A stretch of DNA of 64,000 nt, taken from the NCBI RefSeq assembly GCF_039655775.1, contig NZ_JBBYXJ010000001.1:620001-684000 (forward strand). The letters run 5' to 3'. The notes beneath the pieces are model-generated. The model saw only the letters and a list, made by a program, of their open reading frames with translations, was not told the origin of the DNA and searched no databases. The position numbers and the translations under genes were made by a program. This document shows, one piece after another, positions 1 to 7,354 of the stretch (position 1 is its first letter; every line of letters begins with the position of its first letter). Source of the stretch: Iodidimonas sp. SYSU 1G8 (GTDB taxonomy: Bacteria; Pseudomonadota; Alphaproteobacteria; SMXS01).

Positions 1-1
1 G

Positions 2-424
2 AACGACGATCCGGGCCGGGTGAAGATCGGTCCCGTCACCGAGGACGACCATCATCCGGTACTCGTGGAAACGCGGCGGCAGCTCGACGAGTATTTCGCC
101 GGACGGCGGACCCGGTTCGACCTGGCTCTCGATTTCATCGGCACGGACTTCCAGAAGCGGGTCTGGGCAGCGCTGCTGACAATCCCCTATGGCGAGACCA
201 GGACCTATGCGGAGATCGCGGCGGCGCTGGGCAGGCCTTCGGCGGCGCGCGCGGTCGGCGCGGCGAACGGGCGGAACCCCATTTCCATCGTCGCGCCGTG
301 CCACCGCGTCATCGGCACCGGCGGCGCGCTGACCGGGTTTGCCGGCGGACTCGGCGCCAAGCGCTTCCTGCTCGATCTGGAAGGCGCCGGCGCCGTATCC
401 GTGCAACGCGTCCTGCCGCTCTGA
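2..424 (+). CDS. ogt: methylated-DNA--protein-cysteine methyltransferase, 5' partial
   Basis: Suicide repair enzyme that moves alkyl groups from O6-alkylguanine (and O4-alkylthymine) in DNA to its own cysteine. The reading frame is open to the left edge, so the start lies outside the window; an in-frame GTG at 20 is unlikely to be the true start because family members have about 20-40 more residues upstream. The visible part has the DNA-binding helix-turn-helix ([24 protein letters not shown]) in pieces, the active-site PCHRVIG with the acceptor Cys at about nt 299-301, and the C-terminal GFAGG turn. The gene ends in TGA directly abutting the stop codon of the convergent NADH dehydrogenase gene, forming the palindrome TGATCA. 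Confidence 0.93.
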   Translation, partial: NDDPGRVKIGPVTEDDHHPVLVETRRQLDEYFAGRRTRFDLALDFIGTDFQKRVWAALLTIPYGETRTYAEIAAALGRPSAARAVGAANGRNPISIVAPCHRVIGTGGALTGFAGGLGAKRFLLDLEGAGAVSVQRVLPL

Positions 425-1633
425 TCAGGCGACGATGACGTAGTCGGGGTTCGCCACCGCGAAGACCGCGTCGCGGTCCGGCGCGGGCGGGTAGATCCAT
501 TTGGTGTTGATCTCCCGCTTGACGGCCTTTCCTTCCTCGCGTGTCAGCTTCACCTGCCGGTCCCAGCCTTCGGTGAAGATCGCGCCCCAAGGGCCGAGAT
601 CGAGGCAGGTAACGTATTTCGGCTGGCTGTAGGGATGCAGGGGCAGGCCGACAAGCTCGGCGGCGGCATTATGTCCGGCCACCCGCCCCAGGCTGAGCGC
701 GTGCTGGCATGACATGGACGCGACATGGCCCTCATCGTCCGTCGCCGCCAGCGCCGTGTCGCCGGTGACGAAGATCCCGGGCGCCGCCGGCGCGCGCAGG
801 TAGGAATCCGCCGCGACGCGGCCGAGGGCGTCGTGCTCGCCCGGTATCTGGGCCGCAAGAGCGCTGGCCCGCGCGCCGGCGGTCCAGATCACGGTGCTGG
901 AGGGAATGTATTCGCCGCTCGAGGTCGTCACGCCGCCCGCGTCCACGCCGACCGCGCCGGCCCCGGCGATGATCTCCACGCCGCATTCCGCCATCGCCTC
1001 AAGGATGATGGGGCGCGGCACCGGTCCCAGATCCCAGCCGATCGCCGGCGCCCGTTCCAGAACCACGACACGCACTTTCGCGTCCGGTCCCAGGATGCCT
1101 TGCAACCGCGCCGGCATCTCGGCTGCCGTCTCGATACCGGTGAAGCCGCCGCCCGCGATCACGATCGTGTTGCGCGCCGGGGTGTCGGGCTGACTGGCCA
1201 GCGACGTGAGATGCGCGTGCAAGGCCCGCGCGCTCGCGAGCTGGTCGACGTTGAACGCATGCTCCTTCAGACCGGGGATATCAGGCATGAACAGCCCGCT
1301 GCCGGTCGCCAGGACAAAACGGTCATAGGGCAAGGTCGTGGTGGCGCCGTCATTGCCGTGTACGGTTACTTGCCGCGCCGCGCTGTCGATGGCTTCGACT
1401 CGGCCAGCCACGTGCCGGACGCCGACGGCGGCCAGCAGCGGCCCCACATCCGGCGCCATCTCGTCGAAGGCGGTTTCATAAAGGCGCGGGCGGATGTGCA
1501 GGCTGGGCTCGGGCGAGACGACCGTAATGGCGACGGCCTCGTCCTTGCCGGCCAGGGCGACGGCGCGGGCGGCGGAGAGAGCGGCCCACACGCCGGCAAA
1601 GCCGGACCCGGCGATGATAATGTTCTGTGTCAT
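425..1633 (-). CDS. type II NADH dehydrogenase-like FAD/NAD(P) oxidoreductase
   Basis: Predicted single-subunit flavoenzyme that oxidises NAD(P)H and probably passes electrons to quinone at the inner face of the membrane, without proton pumping. The N-terminus has the FAD dinucleotide-binding GSGFAG motif (residues about 9-14), and a second Rossmann motif GGGFTGIETAAE near residue 160 should bind NAD(P)H. A third flavin-binding stretch VTGDTA is near residue 290. The length (402 aa) fits NDH-2. The ATG is preceded by GGAAGGAAG. It lies 134 bp downstream of the Rrf2 regulator on the same strand, so it is the obvious regulatory target. Another quinone- or sulfide-oxidising member of the same flavoprotein fold cannot be excluded. 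Confidence 0.85.
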   Translation of the reverse strand: MTQNIIIAGSGFAGVWAALSAARAVALAGKDEAVAITVVSPEPSLHIRPRLYETAFDEMAPDVGPLLAAVGVRHVAGRVEAIDSAARQVTVHGNDGATTTLPYDRFVLATGSGLFMPDIPGLKEHAFNVDQLASARALHAHLTSLASQPDTPARNTIVIAGGGFTGIETAAEMPARLQGILGPDAKVRVVVLERAPAIGWDLGPVPRPIILEAMAECGVEIIAGAGAVGVDAGGVTTSSGEYIPSSTVIWTAGARASALAAQIPGEHDALGRVAADSYLRAPAAPGIFVTGDTALAATDDEGHVASMSCQHALSLGRVAGHNAAAELVGLPLHPYSQPKYVTCLDLGPWGAIFTEGWDRQVKLTREEGKAVKREINTKWIYPPAPDRDAVFAVANPDYVIVA

Positions 1634-1767
1634 GGCGATCTTCCTTCCGAATGCCGGACAAGGGACGCCCGTTCGCCGCGCACAGGGGTGACGGCGTTCC
1701 CGAATGCCGGCGAGGACCGGGATGGGGCAGGATCAGGAAACTGGGTGGTAGAAAGCGGCGGGCGCGG

Positions 1768-2310
1768 TCAGTCGTCCGCGTCGGCGGTCTTCGATTTCCG
1801 GGGTGAGGCGCGGGACCTGGCACGGCCCTCGATCCAGCCCGATACGTCGCCGAAGAAGGCCGGCGGCGCCTTGCGCCCGAACCGGTTCGCCACATCGGCG
1901 AGGGTCGTCCGGCCAAGAGATTCCCGCATGGCCTTTTCCGCCTGCAGCATGGCCGCGTGGATGGCGCAGGTGCCCTCCATGGCCCAGCCCGGCGGCTGTC
2001 CACCGAACACGGCGCAGCGGCCGCGGATTTCCTGGCAATCGAAGAGGGGCTTGGCGCCCTCGATGGCGTCGACCACCTGCAGGAAGGTGATCTCTTCGGC
2101 AGGCCGGGCCAGCCGGTAACCGCCGCGAACACCCTCGCTGGCGGTGACGATGCCGGCCTTCTCCAGCTTGGGGAATATCTTGGCCAGGAAGGAGGGCGAG
2201 ATGCCCTGCAATTCGGCCAGATCCCGGCTGCTCAGCGGCGTGTCGCCCGAGCCGACCAGGAAGAGGAGACAGTGGATGCCGTATTCGACGCTTGATGTGA
2301 TATGTGCCAT
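1768..2310 (-). CDS. Rrf2 family transcriptional regulator with three-cysteine cluster motif
   Basis: DNA-binding repressor or sensor of the Rrf2 (IscR/NsrR/RirA) family, 180 aa. The winged helix-turn-helix occupies about residues 1-75 (SSVEYGIHCLLFL, the LAKIFPKLEKAGIV recognition region and the wing VRGGYRLARP). Three cysteines, C92, C99 and C115, are placed like the Fe-S ligands of IscR-type members, although the C99-C115 gap is long. I chose the ATG at 2310 because homology begins at MAHITSS; a longer frame reaches 2346 but would run through the operator. The start codon lies inside the right arm of a perfect 12-bp inverted repeat and there is no visible Shine-Dalgarno site, suggesting autoregulation and perhaps leaderless translation. 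The NADH dehydrogenase gene follows. The sensed signal is unknown. Confidence 0.9.
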   Translation of the reverse strand: MAHITSSVEYGIHCLLFLVGSGDTPLSSRDLAELQGISPSFLAKIFPKLEKAGIVTASEGVRGGYRLARPAEEITFLQVVDAIEGAKPLFDCQEIRGRCAVFGGQPPGWAMEGTCAIHAAMLQAEKAMRESLGRTTLADVANRFGRKAPPAFFGDVSGWIEGRARSRASPRKSKTADADD

Positions 2311-2338
2311 AACGCGGACCATAACAGTCCGCGTTATG
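2308..2338. promoter_or_regulatory. Putative Rrf2 operator 1
   Basis: Perfect inverted repeat CATAACGCGGAC - 7 nt - GTCCGCGTTATG. One arm contains the start codon of the Rrf2 gene, so bound protein would block its promoter or initiation. The same core, with the same 7-nt spacer, recurs at 2352-2378. Assignment to this regulator is inferred from position and duplication. Confidence 0.7.
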
Positions 2339-2351
2339 AGGCGCAAGCATT

Positions 2352-2378
2352 AAACGCAGACTAATATTGTCCGCGTTT
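2352..2378. promoter_or_regulatory. Putative Rrf2 operator 2
   Basis: Inverted repeat AAACGCAGAC - TAATATT - GTCCGCGTTT, with one mismatch between arms. It shares the GCGGAC-N7-GTCCGC core with operator 1. Their centres are 42 bp apart, four helical turns, so two dimers would sit on the same face of the DNA. The 2379-2605 stretch between this site and the ABC transporter gene holds no supported gene. Confidence 0.65.
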
Positions 2379-2605
2379 GTAACGCCGCCTCTGTTGCTCC
2401 GCCGCGCGCCCGGTGGTAAAAACACCCCGTTCCATTCGCAGCAGAGGAGGGCCTCAGTGATCGACCAGACCGCCACGCGCCTTCCGGGCAAAGCGTCAGC
2501 CGGCACAGCCGGAGCCTGAAGCGTCCCTGGTCCGGCATTCATCCCGGACCATTTTCCACAGACTGCAATGGAGACGGCGCCTGTCGCGCGCCGGATTTCG
2601 ACATC

Positions 2606-4402
2606 ATGACACGTAAAGACACCAAGAGCCGCGCTGGCATCATGCGGGCCGTTCTTCCCTTCGTTTTCGCCCACTGGGCGCGGCAACGCGGCAAGGCGAT
2701 TTTCATCGGCGCGACCATCTCGGCCGCCACCGTGACCGAAGTCTTCGTGCCCATGGTCGCCGGCAAGCTGATCGACGCGCTGGCGGCCGACGCGCGCGGC
2801 AACGTGCTGCCGCTGTTCGCGCTCATGGCGGTGCTCGGGCTCGTCATGATGGCGCTGCGGCATCTGGCGTGGATGGGCGTGGTGTCCTTTACCCTGAGGA
2901 TCATGCAGGACGTGGCGGCCGAGGCGTTCCGGCGGGTCCAGCGCTTTTCCACGGACTGGCACGCCAACAGCTTCGCCGGCTCGACCGTGCGCAAGATTTC
3001 GCGGGGCATGTGGGCACTCGATCTGCTGAACGACGTGCTGCTGCTCGCCCTGCTGCCGTCGCTGGTGGTGCTGGCGGGGACCGTGGTCCTGCTGGGCTGG
3101 CACTGGCCGCTGCTGGGCGTGGTCATCGGCGTCGGCGCCGTGCTCTACGTGGCGCTCACCGTCGTGCTGGCGACCCGCTGGGTCGCGCCCGCCGCGTCCA
3201 TCTCCAACGCCTGGGATACACGGATCGGCGGCGTGCTGGCCGACGCGGTGGGCAGCAACGCCGTCGTCAAGGCGTTCGGCGCCGAGGAGCGTGAAGAGGC
3301 GCGTCTGTCGTGGCATATCGCCAAATGGCGGCGCCGCACCCGGCGCACCTGGGTGCGCGGCACATGGTCCGGCACGATTCAGATCGGTCTGCTGTGGGCG
3401 GTGCGCACGGGGCTGGTGGGCAGCGCGCTCTGGCTGTGGTTCGCGGGTCACGCCACGCCGGGCGAGGTGACCTATGTGCTGACCAGCTACTTCATCCTGC
3501 ATGGCTATCTGGTGAATATCGGCCAGCATGTGAACCATCTTCAGCGCTCGATCAACGAGCTGGAGGAGCTGGTCGCCATCCACCGCGAACCGCTGGGCAT
3601 CGACGACCGGCCCGACGCGCGGGAGATCCGTATCGAGGCCGGAGAGATCCGTTTCGATCACGTCACCTTCCGCTATGGCGGCCACGCGACGCCCCTGTAC
3701 ACCGATCTGTGCGTCACGATCCCGTCCGGTCAGCGGGTCGGGCTGGTCGGCCATTCCGGGTCCGGCAAGACCACCTTCGTGAAGCTGCTCCAGCGGCTCT
3801 ATGACGTCACCGAGGGCCGGGTGCTGATCGATGGGCAGGACGTGCGGCAGGCGAGCCAGCGCTCGCTGCGGTCGCAGATCGCCATCGTCCAGCAGGAGCC
3901 GATCCTGTTCCATCGCACGCTGCTCGAGAACATCTCCTACGCGCGGCCAGGCGCATCCCAGGCCGACGTGGAACGTGCCGCGCGGCTGGCCAACGCCCAT
4001 GATTTCATCGCCCGGCTGCCGCGCGGGTACGCCACGCTGGTCGGCGAACGCGGCGTCAAGCTGTCCGGCGGCGAGCGGCAGCGGGTGGCGCTGGCTCGGG
4101 CATTTCTGGCGGACGCGCCGGTCCTGATCCTGGACGAGGCGACCTCCAGCCTGGATTCTGATTCCGAAGCGCTGATCCAGGAAGCCATGGACCGGCTGAT
4201 GAAGGGACGCACCTCGATCATCATCGCCCACCGGCTGTCGACCGTGCGCACCCTCGACCGCATCCTGGTGTTCGACCACGGCCGGATCGTGGAAGACGGC
4301 GACCATACATCGCTGGTGACCCAGCAGGACGGCATCTACCGCCGGCTGTTCGAGCGCCAATCCGGCCGGCTGAATGCCCATGAGGTGCTGATCGACGCGT
4401 GA
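2606..4402 (+). CDS. ABC exporter, fused permease and ATPase
   Basis: Half-transporter of the multidrug/lipid exporter type (598 aa), expected to work as a homodimer in the inner membrane. An N-terminal transmembrane domain of about six helices (residues 20-310) precedes the ATPase domain: Walker A GHSGSGKT near residue 385, Q-loop VQQEP, signature LSGGERQR, Walker B VLILDEATSSLD and the switch His in IIIAHRLST. The permease part resembles MsbA/HlyB-like heavy-metal or lipid exporters but no substrate can be read from sequence. The start at 2606 is the first ATG of the frame with homology. It follows the Rrf2 operators at about 230 bp and is divergent from the Rrf2 gene, so shared control is possible. 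Confidence 0.92.
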   Translation: MTRKDTKSRAGIMRAVLPFVFAHWARQRGKAIFIGATISAATVTEVFVPMVAGKLIDALAADARGNVLPLFALMAVLGLVMMALRHLAWMGVVSFTLRIMQDVAAEAFRRVQRFSTDWHANSFAGSTVRKISRGMWALDLLNDVLLLALLPSLVVLAGTVVLLGWHWPLLGVVIGVGAVLYVALTVVLATRWVAPAASISNAWDTRIGGVLADAVGSNAVVKAFGAEEREEARLSWHIAKWRRRTRRTWVRGTWSGTIQIGLLWAVRTGLVGSALWLWFAGHATPGEVTYVLTSYFILHGYLVNIGQHVNHLQRSINELEELVAIHREPLGIDDRPDAREIRIEAGEIRFDHVTFRYGGHATPLYTDLCVTIPSGQRVGLVGHSGSGKTTFVKLLQRLYDVTEGRVLIDGQDVRQASQRSLRSQIAIVQQEPILFHRTLLENISYARPGASQADVERAARLANAHDFIARLPRGYATLVGERGVKLSGGERQRVALARAFLADAPVLILDEATSSLDSDSEALIQEAMDRLMKGRTSIIIAHRLSTVRTLDRILVFDHGRIVEDGDHTSLVTQQDGIYRRLFERQSGRLNAHEVLIDA

Positions 4403-4435
4403 CCGACCGGCGCAAGGGTATTTCAAGGCACATAT

Positions 4436-4450
4436 GTTCATGTTATGTTC
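4436..4450 (+). promoter_or_regulatory. Putative LexA (SOS) box
   Basis: GTTC - ATGTTAT - GTTC is an exact match to the alphaproteobacterial LexA consensus GTTC-N7-GTTC, set in an AT-rich patch just upstream of the RNA ligase-like gene (42-56 nt before the ATG at 4492, or 6-20 nt before the ATG at 4456). LexA binding here would overlap any promoter for that gene. Confidence 0.55.
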
Positions 4451-4491
4451 TCAACATGCCTGCGCCCGTCACACAACTCTGCCTGGCCGGA

Positions 4492-5124
4492 ATGGATCGC
4501 CCCGCGCGCGACCACCTGTTCTTTGCGCTGTTGCCCGATCCGCAGGCCGCCGAAGCCGCCAGTGCCGTGGCCAGCCGTATCAGGCAAGAGAATGGACTTT
4601 CCTGCAAGCCGGTCGATCCGGCGCGCCTTCACGTGACCTTACAGGTCCTCGGTGCGTATGACGGCGTGCCGCGCGGAATCGTGGCCAAGGCCAGGGATGC
4701 CGCCGCGCGGATCACCAGCACCCAGTTCGCTGTGGATTTCACGCGGGCCTGCAGCTTCGGGGGCGAGGCGGGGCACAGCCCCTTGGTGCTGCGTGCCGGC
4801 AGTTCTCTGCCCACATTGGTCAAGTTCCACACGGCGTTGCTCGGCGGCATGGCGCAGGCTGGAATGAAGGCCCGCCGCGCGCGCTTCACGCCGCACATGA
4901 CGCTCTTCTATGGCGCGCCGGTGATGGCGTCCGAAACCGTCGCTGCGGTAAAGTGGACCGCGACGGATTTCGTGCTGATCCACAGCATCTTCGGCGAGGG
5001 CAGGCATGTCAGGCTGGGACGCTGGCCGCTACGACGCGTGGAGGCCGCGGAGGGCATGGCGGCGGCCGCCGCTACAAGCGTTTCTCCATCGCAAAATTAT
5101 GGATCGGAACAGAGTCCAGCGTGA
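4492..5124 (+). CDS. thpR: RNA 2',3'-cyclic phosphodiesterase / 2'-5' RNA ligase family
   Basis: Member of the 2H phosphoesterase superfamily (ThpR/LigT), which opens 2',3'-cyclic phosphates on RNA ends or performs reversible 2'-5' ligation. The two catalytic HxT motifs are present: LHVTL (H47) and PHMTL (H135) counted from the ATG at 4492. That start fits family N-termini (HLFFALLPD follows at once); an ATG at 4456 would add 12 residues but leaves only 5 nt after the SOS box. Length 210 aa is slightly long because of an Ala/Ser-rich C-terminal tail that overlaps the 3' end of the convergent GNAT gene by 53 nt. The putative LexA box upstream suggests DNA-damage induction, which would be unusual for this family. 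Confidence 0.85.
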   Translation: MDRPARDHLFFALLPDPQAAEAASAVASRIRQENGLSCKPVDPARLHVTLQVLGAYDGVPRGIVAKARDAAARITSTQFAVDFTRACSFGGEAGHSPLVLRAGSSLPTLVKFHTALLGGMAQAGMKARRARFTPHMTLFYGAPVMASETVAAVKWTATDFVLIHSIFGEGRHVRLGRWPLRRVEAAEGMAAAAATSVSPSQNYGSEQSPA

Positions 5125-5539
5125 AGTCACGGCGCGCGAGTTCGGTGAAGCCGTGCCGCAGAAGCAGCCGACGAGCGGCTTCGCTCGCCTCCGTGTACAG
5201 CCTCGCGATCCCTTGGGCCCGCGCTTCCGTCTCGATCCGCTCAAGAAGCGCGGCAGCAACGCGGGTGCCTGCCACCTCGGGCACGCAATAGAGCAGGTCG
5301 ATATGGCCATCGGGCTCAAGGTCGCAAAATCCCACGCGCTGATCCTCCTCGCCGAGGGCGACGATCACGACACGGCCGTCGCCCAGACGGGCCGCCATGG
5401 CATCAGGACCTGGCGCGCGCCCCGCCCACGCGCTGACCTGATCCGGCCTGTAGTCACGCGGACCGAGGCCGAGGACTGATCTCACATACACGCTGGAGAG
5501 GGCAGGCGCATCGGCCGGCGCATAACGCCGCAGACGCAT
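5072..5539 (-). CDS. GNAT family N-acetyltransferase
   Basis: Predicted acetyl-CoA-dependent N-acetyltransferase of 155 aa; the substrate is unknown. The N-terminal MRLRRYAPADAPAL strand-helix, the central strand HIDLLYCVPEVAGTRVAAALL, which carries the acetyl-CoA-binding loop in a degenerate form (VAGTRVA instead of Q/RxxGxG/A), and the C-terminal LYTEAS ... LLLRHGF region are typical. The start overlaps the stop of the upstream DUF4126 gene as TGATG, implying translational coupling. The 3' end overlaps the tail of the convergent RNA ligase-like gene. Confidence 0.85.
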   Translation of the reverse strand: MRLRRYAPADAPALSSVYVRSVLGLGPRDYRPDQVSAWAGRAPGPDAMAARLGDGRVVIVALGEEDQRVGFCDLEPDGHIDLLYCVPEVAGTRVAAALLERIETEARAQGIARLYTEASEAARRLLLRHGFTELARRDFTLDSVPIHNFAMEKRL

Positions 5540-6003
5540 CAGGGGATCGCAAGGACGATGAGGACGGCGCCGCCGATGGCGACCGCGTCCTCGATCAGGG
5601 CGGCGGGCCGGTCGCGGCCGAATGACCGCGCCATGCGCGCCCGGGCCGCCGCGCCGCCCAGGGTTCCCGCAACCGCCCCCAGAACACCGATGACCACCCC
5701 CAAAGCCATTATGCCGCCCGCGGCACCGATCGCCGCGCCCGCCAGACCGCCGCTCAACAGCCGGGCGCCGAACTGCATCGGCACCTTGCGGCTTGGTGTA
5801 CCGGGCAACTGGTCCACCACAAGTTCGCCAATCGCCATGATGATGAGCACCCAGGCGGTAATGCCGGAGCCAAGAAAGGCGAGGGGCATGCCCGCAAGCG
5901 GCAACCATCCCAGATGGGCGGCCCAACTCACCGCGGCCGGCGCCGTCATGGTACGCAGGCCGGCCACGACGCCGATCAGGAAGGCGAGGAGATAGAGGGT
6001 CAT
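5539..6003 (-). CDS. DUF4126 family small membrane protein
   Basis: Hydrophobic 154-aa protein of unknown function with about four membrane segments. The conserved N-terminal stretch LIGVVAGLRTMTAPA and the glycine-rich helices (GGLAGAAIGAAGG and following) match DUF4126. The ATG at 6003 was chosen because hydrophobic homology begins at MTLYLLAFLIG; a longer frame to 6066 adds a charged, non-conserved leader. It is the first gene of a two-gene operon with the GNAT. Confidence 0.82.
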   Translation of the reverse strand: MTLYLLAFLIGVVAGLRTMTAPAAVSWAAHLGWLPLAGMPLAFLGSGITAWVLIIMAIGELVVDQLPGTPSRKVPMQFGARLLSGGLAGAAIGAAGGIMALGVVIGVLGAVAGTLGGAAARARMARSFGRDRPAALIEDAVAIGGAVLIVLAIP

Positions 6004-6033
6004 CTGGTGCCTCCGTACGGGCGGATACTCATT

Positions 6034-6051
6034 ACGGGCAGGATAGCCCGT
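6034..6051. repeat. Short inverted repeat upstream of the peptidase-helicase operon
   Basis: ACGGGC - AGGATA - GCCCGT, a perfect 6-bp inverted repeat in the 163-bp divergent region between DUF4126 and the M48 gene. It may be an operator or hairpin; nothing else in this gap is clearly recognisable, and no strong promoter hexamers are obvious. Confidence 0.3.
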
Positions 6052-6166
6052 GGCCGATGACAACACTGTAAAAATGCGTGGCGATACCGGGTCGGCAGCA
6101 TGGAATTCCGGTGATACTGTGCGACGAATAATCCACCAATCATGCTGCGGTCGAAAAGCACGCGCG

Positions 6167-7354
6167 ATGACAGACCTGGATCCCTCAGCCGCGCTGCTCG
6201 GGCCACTTTCCTACCATCAAGCCATCGTCGCGTATCTGCGGACCGAGGAACCAGAAATCTGGTCGTGGGCGACTTCGGCCCGGGTATGGGACGATGAAGC
6301 GGCGGAAACGCGGGCTCTCCTGCTGCGCGACACCTATCGCCTCGACCCGGAATCACATTCCGAGGTGCATACCGCATGCCGAGCGGCCATGAAGACGTTG
6401 GACATCCAGGCGCCGCTCACCCTCTATCAGGCTGGCGATGGCGCCATGAATGCCGCGCTCTGGTATATTCCGGGCGAGGTTCACCTGGTGTTCTTCGGCC
6501 CGGTACTGGAAAAGCTGTCCCCGACGGAACTGCTGGCCCTTCTGGGGCACGAGTTGGCGCACTACCGGCTCTGGTCGTTGGAGGACGGGGCATTCCACGC
6601 GGCAAGCCGGGTTCTCGATCATGCGCTCGACTATCCCGGCGCCGCCGCCAGTCACCATGAGACCGCGCGGTTGTTCCGGTTGAACACGGAACTTTATGCC
6701 GATCGTGGCGGTGCCTTGGCGGCAGGCAGCATCGCTCCGGCCATTGGCGCATTGGTCAAGATCATGACGGGTCTCGGCACCGTCGACACGGACGCTTACC
6801 TCCGGCAGGCGATGGAACTGGACGGGGCCGAAGCAGGGACGTCGGGGATATCGCATCCCGAAACTTATATCCGCGCGCAGGCCTTGGAAAAATGGTGGCG
6901 CGGCGAAGCGCGGCTTGACGAGTGGATCGACCGGCGGGTCGCCGGGCCGCTGTCTCTCTCACAGCTCGATCTGCCGCGTCAGAAAGAACTGACGGCATTG
7001 ACGCGTGGCTTTCTTTCGCGGCTGCTCTCCGACCCTGCCTTGCGGCCCGAAGCGGCGGTTATCCAGGCAAAGCGGTATTTCCCCGACTGGGGGGAGGAGG
7101 AGCCCGGCATCGAGCCCGCAATTCTGAAGTCCGACAGGCTGGACAGGTCGGTTCGCGACTATCTTATCGCCGTCATTTTCGACCTCGCCATGGCGGACCC
7201 GGATCTGAAGGGCGAAATGCTAGCAGCCGGCGCACGGGCGGCACACGGCTTCGATGGACTGGACCTTTACCGCGCGGCGCTGAAGCGCGATCTGGGGATG
7301 TCCAAGCCTGCCATAGACAAGCTGCTGACGCGCGCCGGGAAGGGCGGCGGATGA
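6167..7354 (+). CDS. M48-type zinc metallopeptidase, cytoplasmic, defence-like operon
   Basis: Predicted soluble zinc peptidase (395 aa). HELAH at residues 128-132 gives the two histidine ligands and catalytic Glu, and the downstream NTELYADRGG carries the third ligand (E175) and the paired Asp (D179), as in peptidase family M48. Unlike HtpX, BepA or LoiP it has no signal peptide and no membrane helices, so it should act in the cytoplasm. The C-terminal half (about 230-395) contains a TerB-like helical stretch of acidic residues (VRDYLIAVIFDLAMADPDLK) that I cannot assign firmly. The ATG at 6167 begins the conserved part; the frame extends upstream without homology. Its stop overlaps the next gene as ATGA, so the two products are made together. 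The substrate is unknown; cleavage of a toxin, of the partner, or of a phage protein are all possible. Confidence 0.85.
   Translation: MTDLDPSAALLGPLSYHQAIVAYLRTEEPEIWSWATSARVWDDEAAETRALLLRDTYRLDPESHSEVHTACRAAMKTLDIQAPLTLYQAGDGAMNAALWYIPGEVHLVFFGPVLEKLSPTELLALLGHELAHYRLWSLEDGAFHAASRVLDHALDYPGAAASHHETARLFRLNTELYADRGGALAAGSIAPAIGALVKIMTGLGTVDTDAYLRQAMELDGAEAGTSGISHPETYIRAQALEKWWRGEARLDEWIDRRVAGPLSLSQLDLPRQKELTALTRGFLSRLLSDPALRPEAAVIQAKRYFPDWGEEEPGIEPAILKSDRLDRSVRDYLIAVIFDLAMADPDLKGEMLAAGARAAHGFDGLDLYRAALKRDLGMSKPAIDKLLTRAGKGGG

Noticed and set aside
1733-4441. 902-codon minus-strand frame across the ABC exporter
   Set aside because: Antisense to an exporter with intact motifs; only its last 190 codons run alongside the Rrf2 gene, in another frame, so no independent gene is supported.
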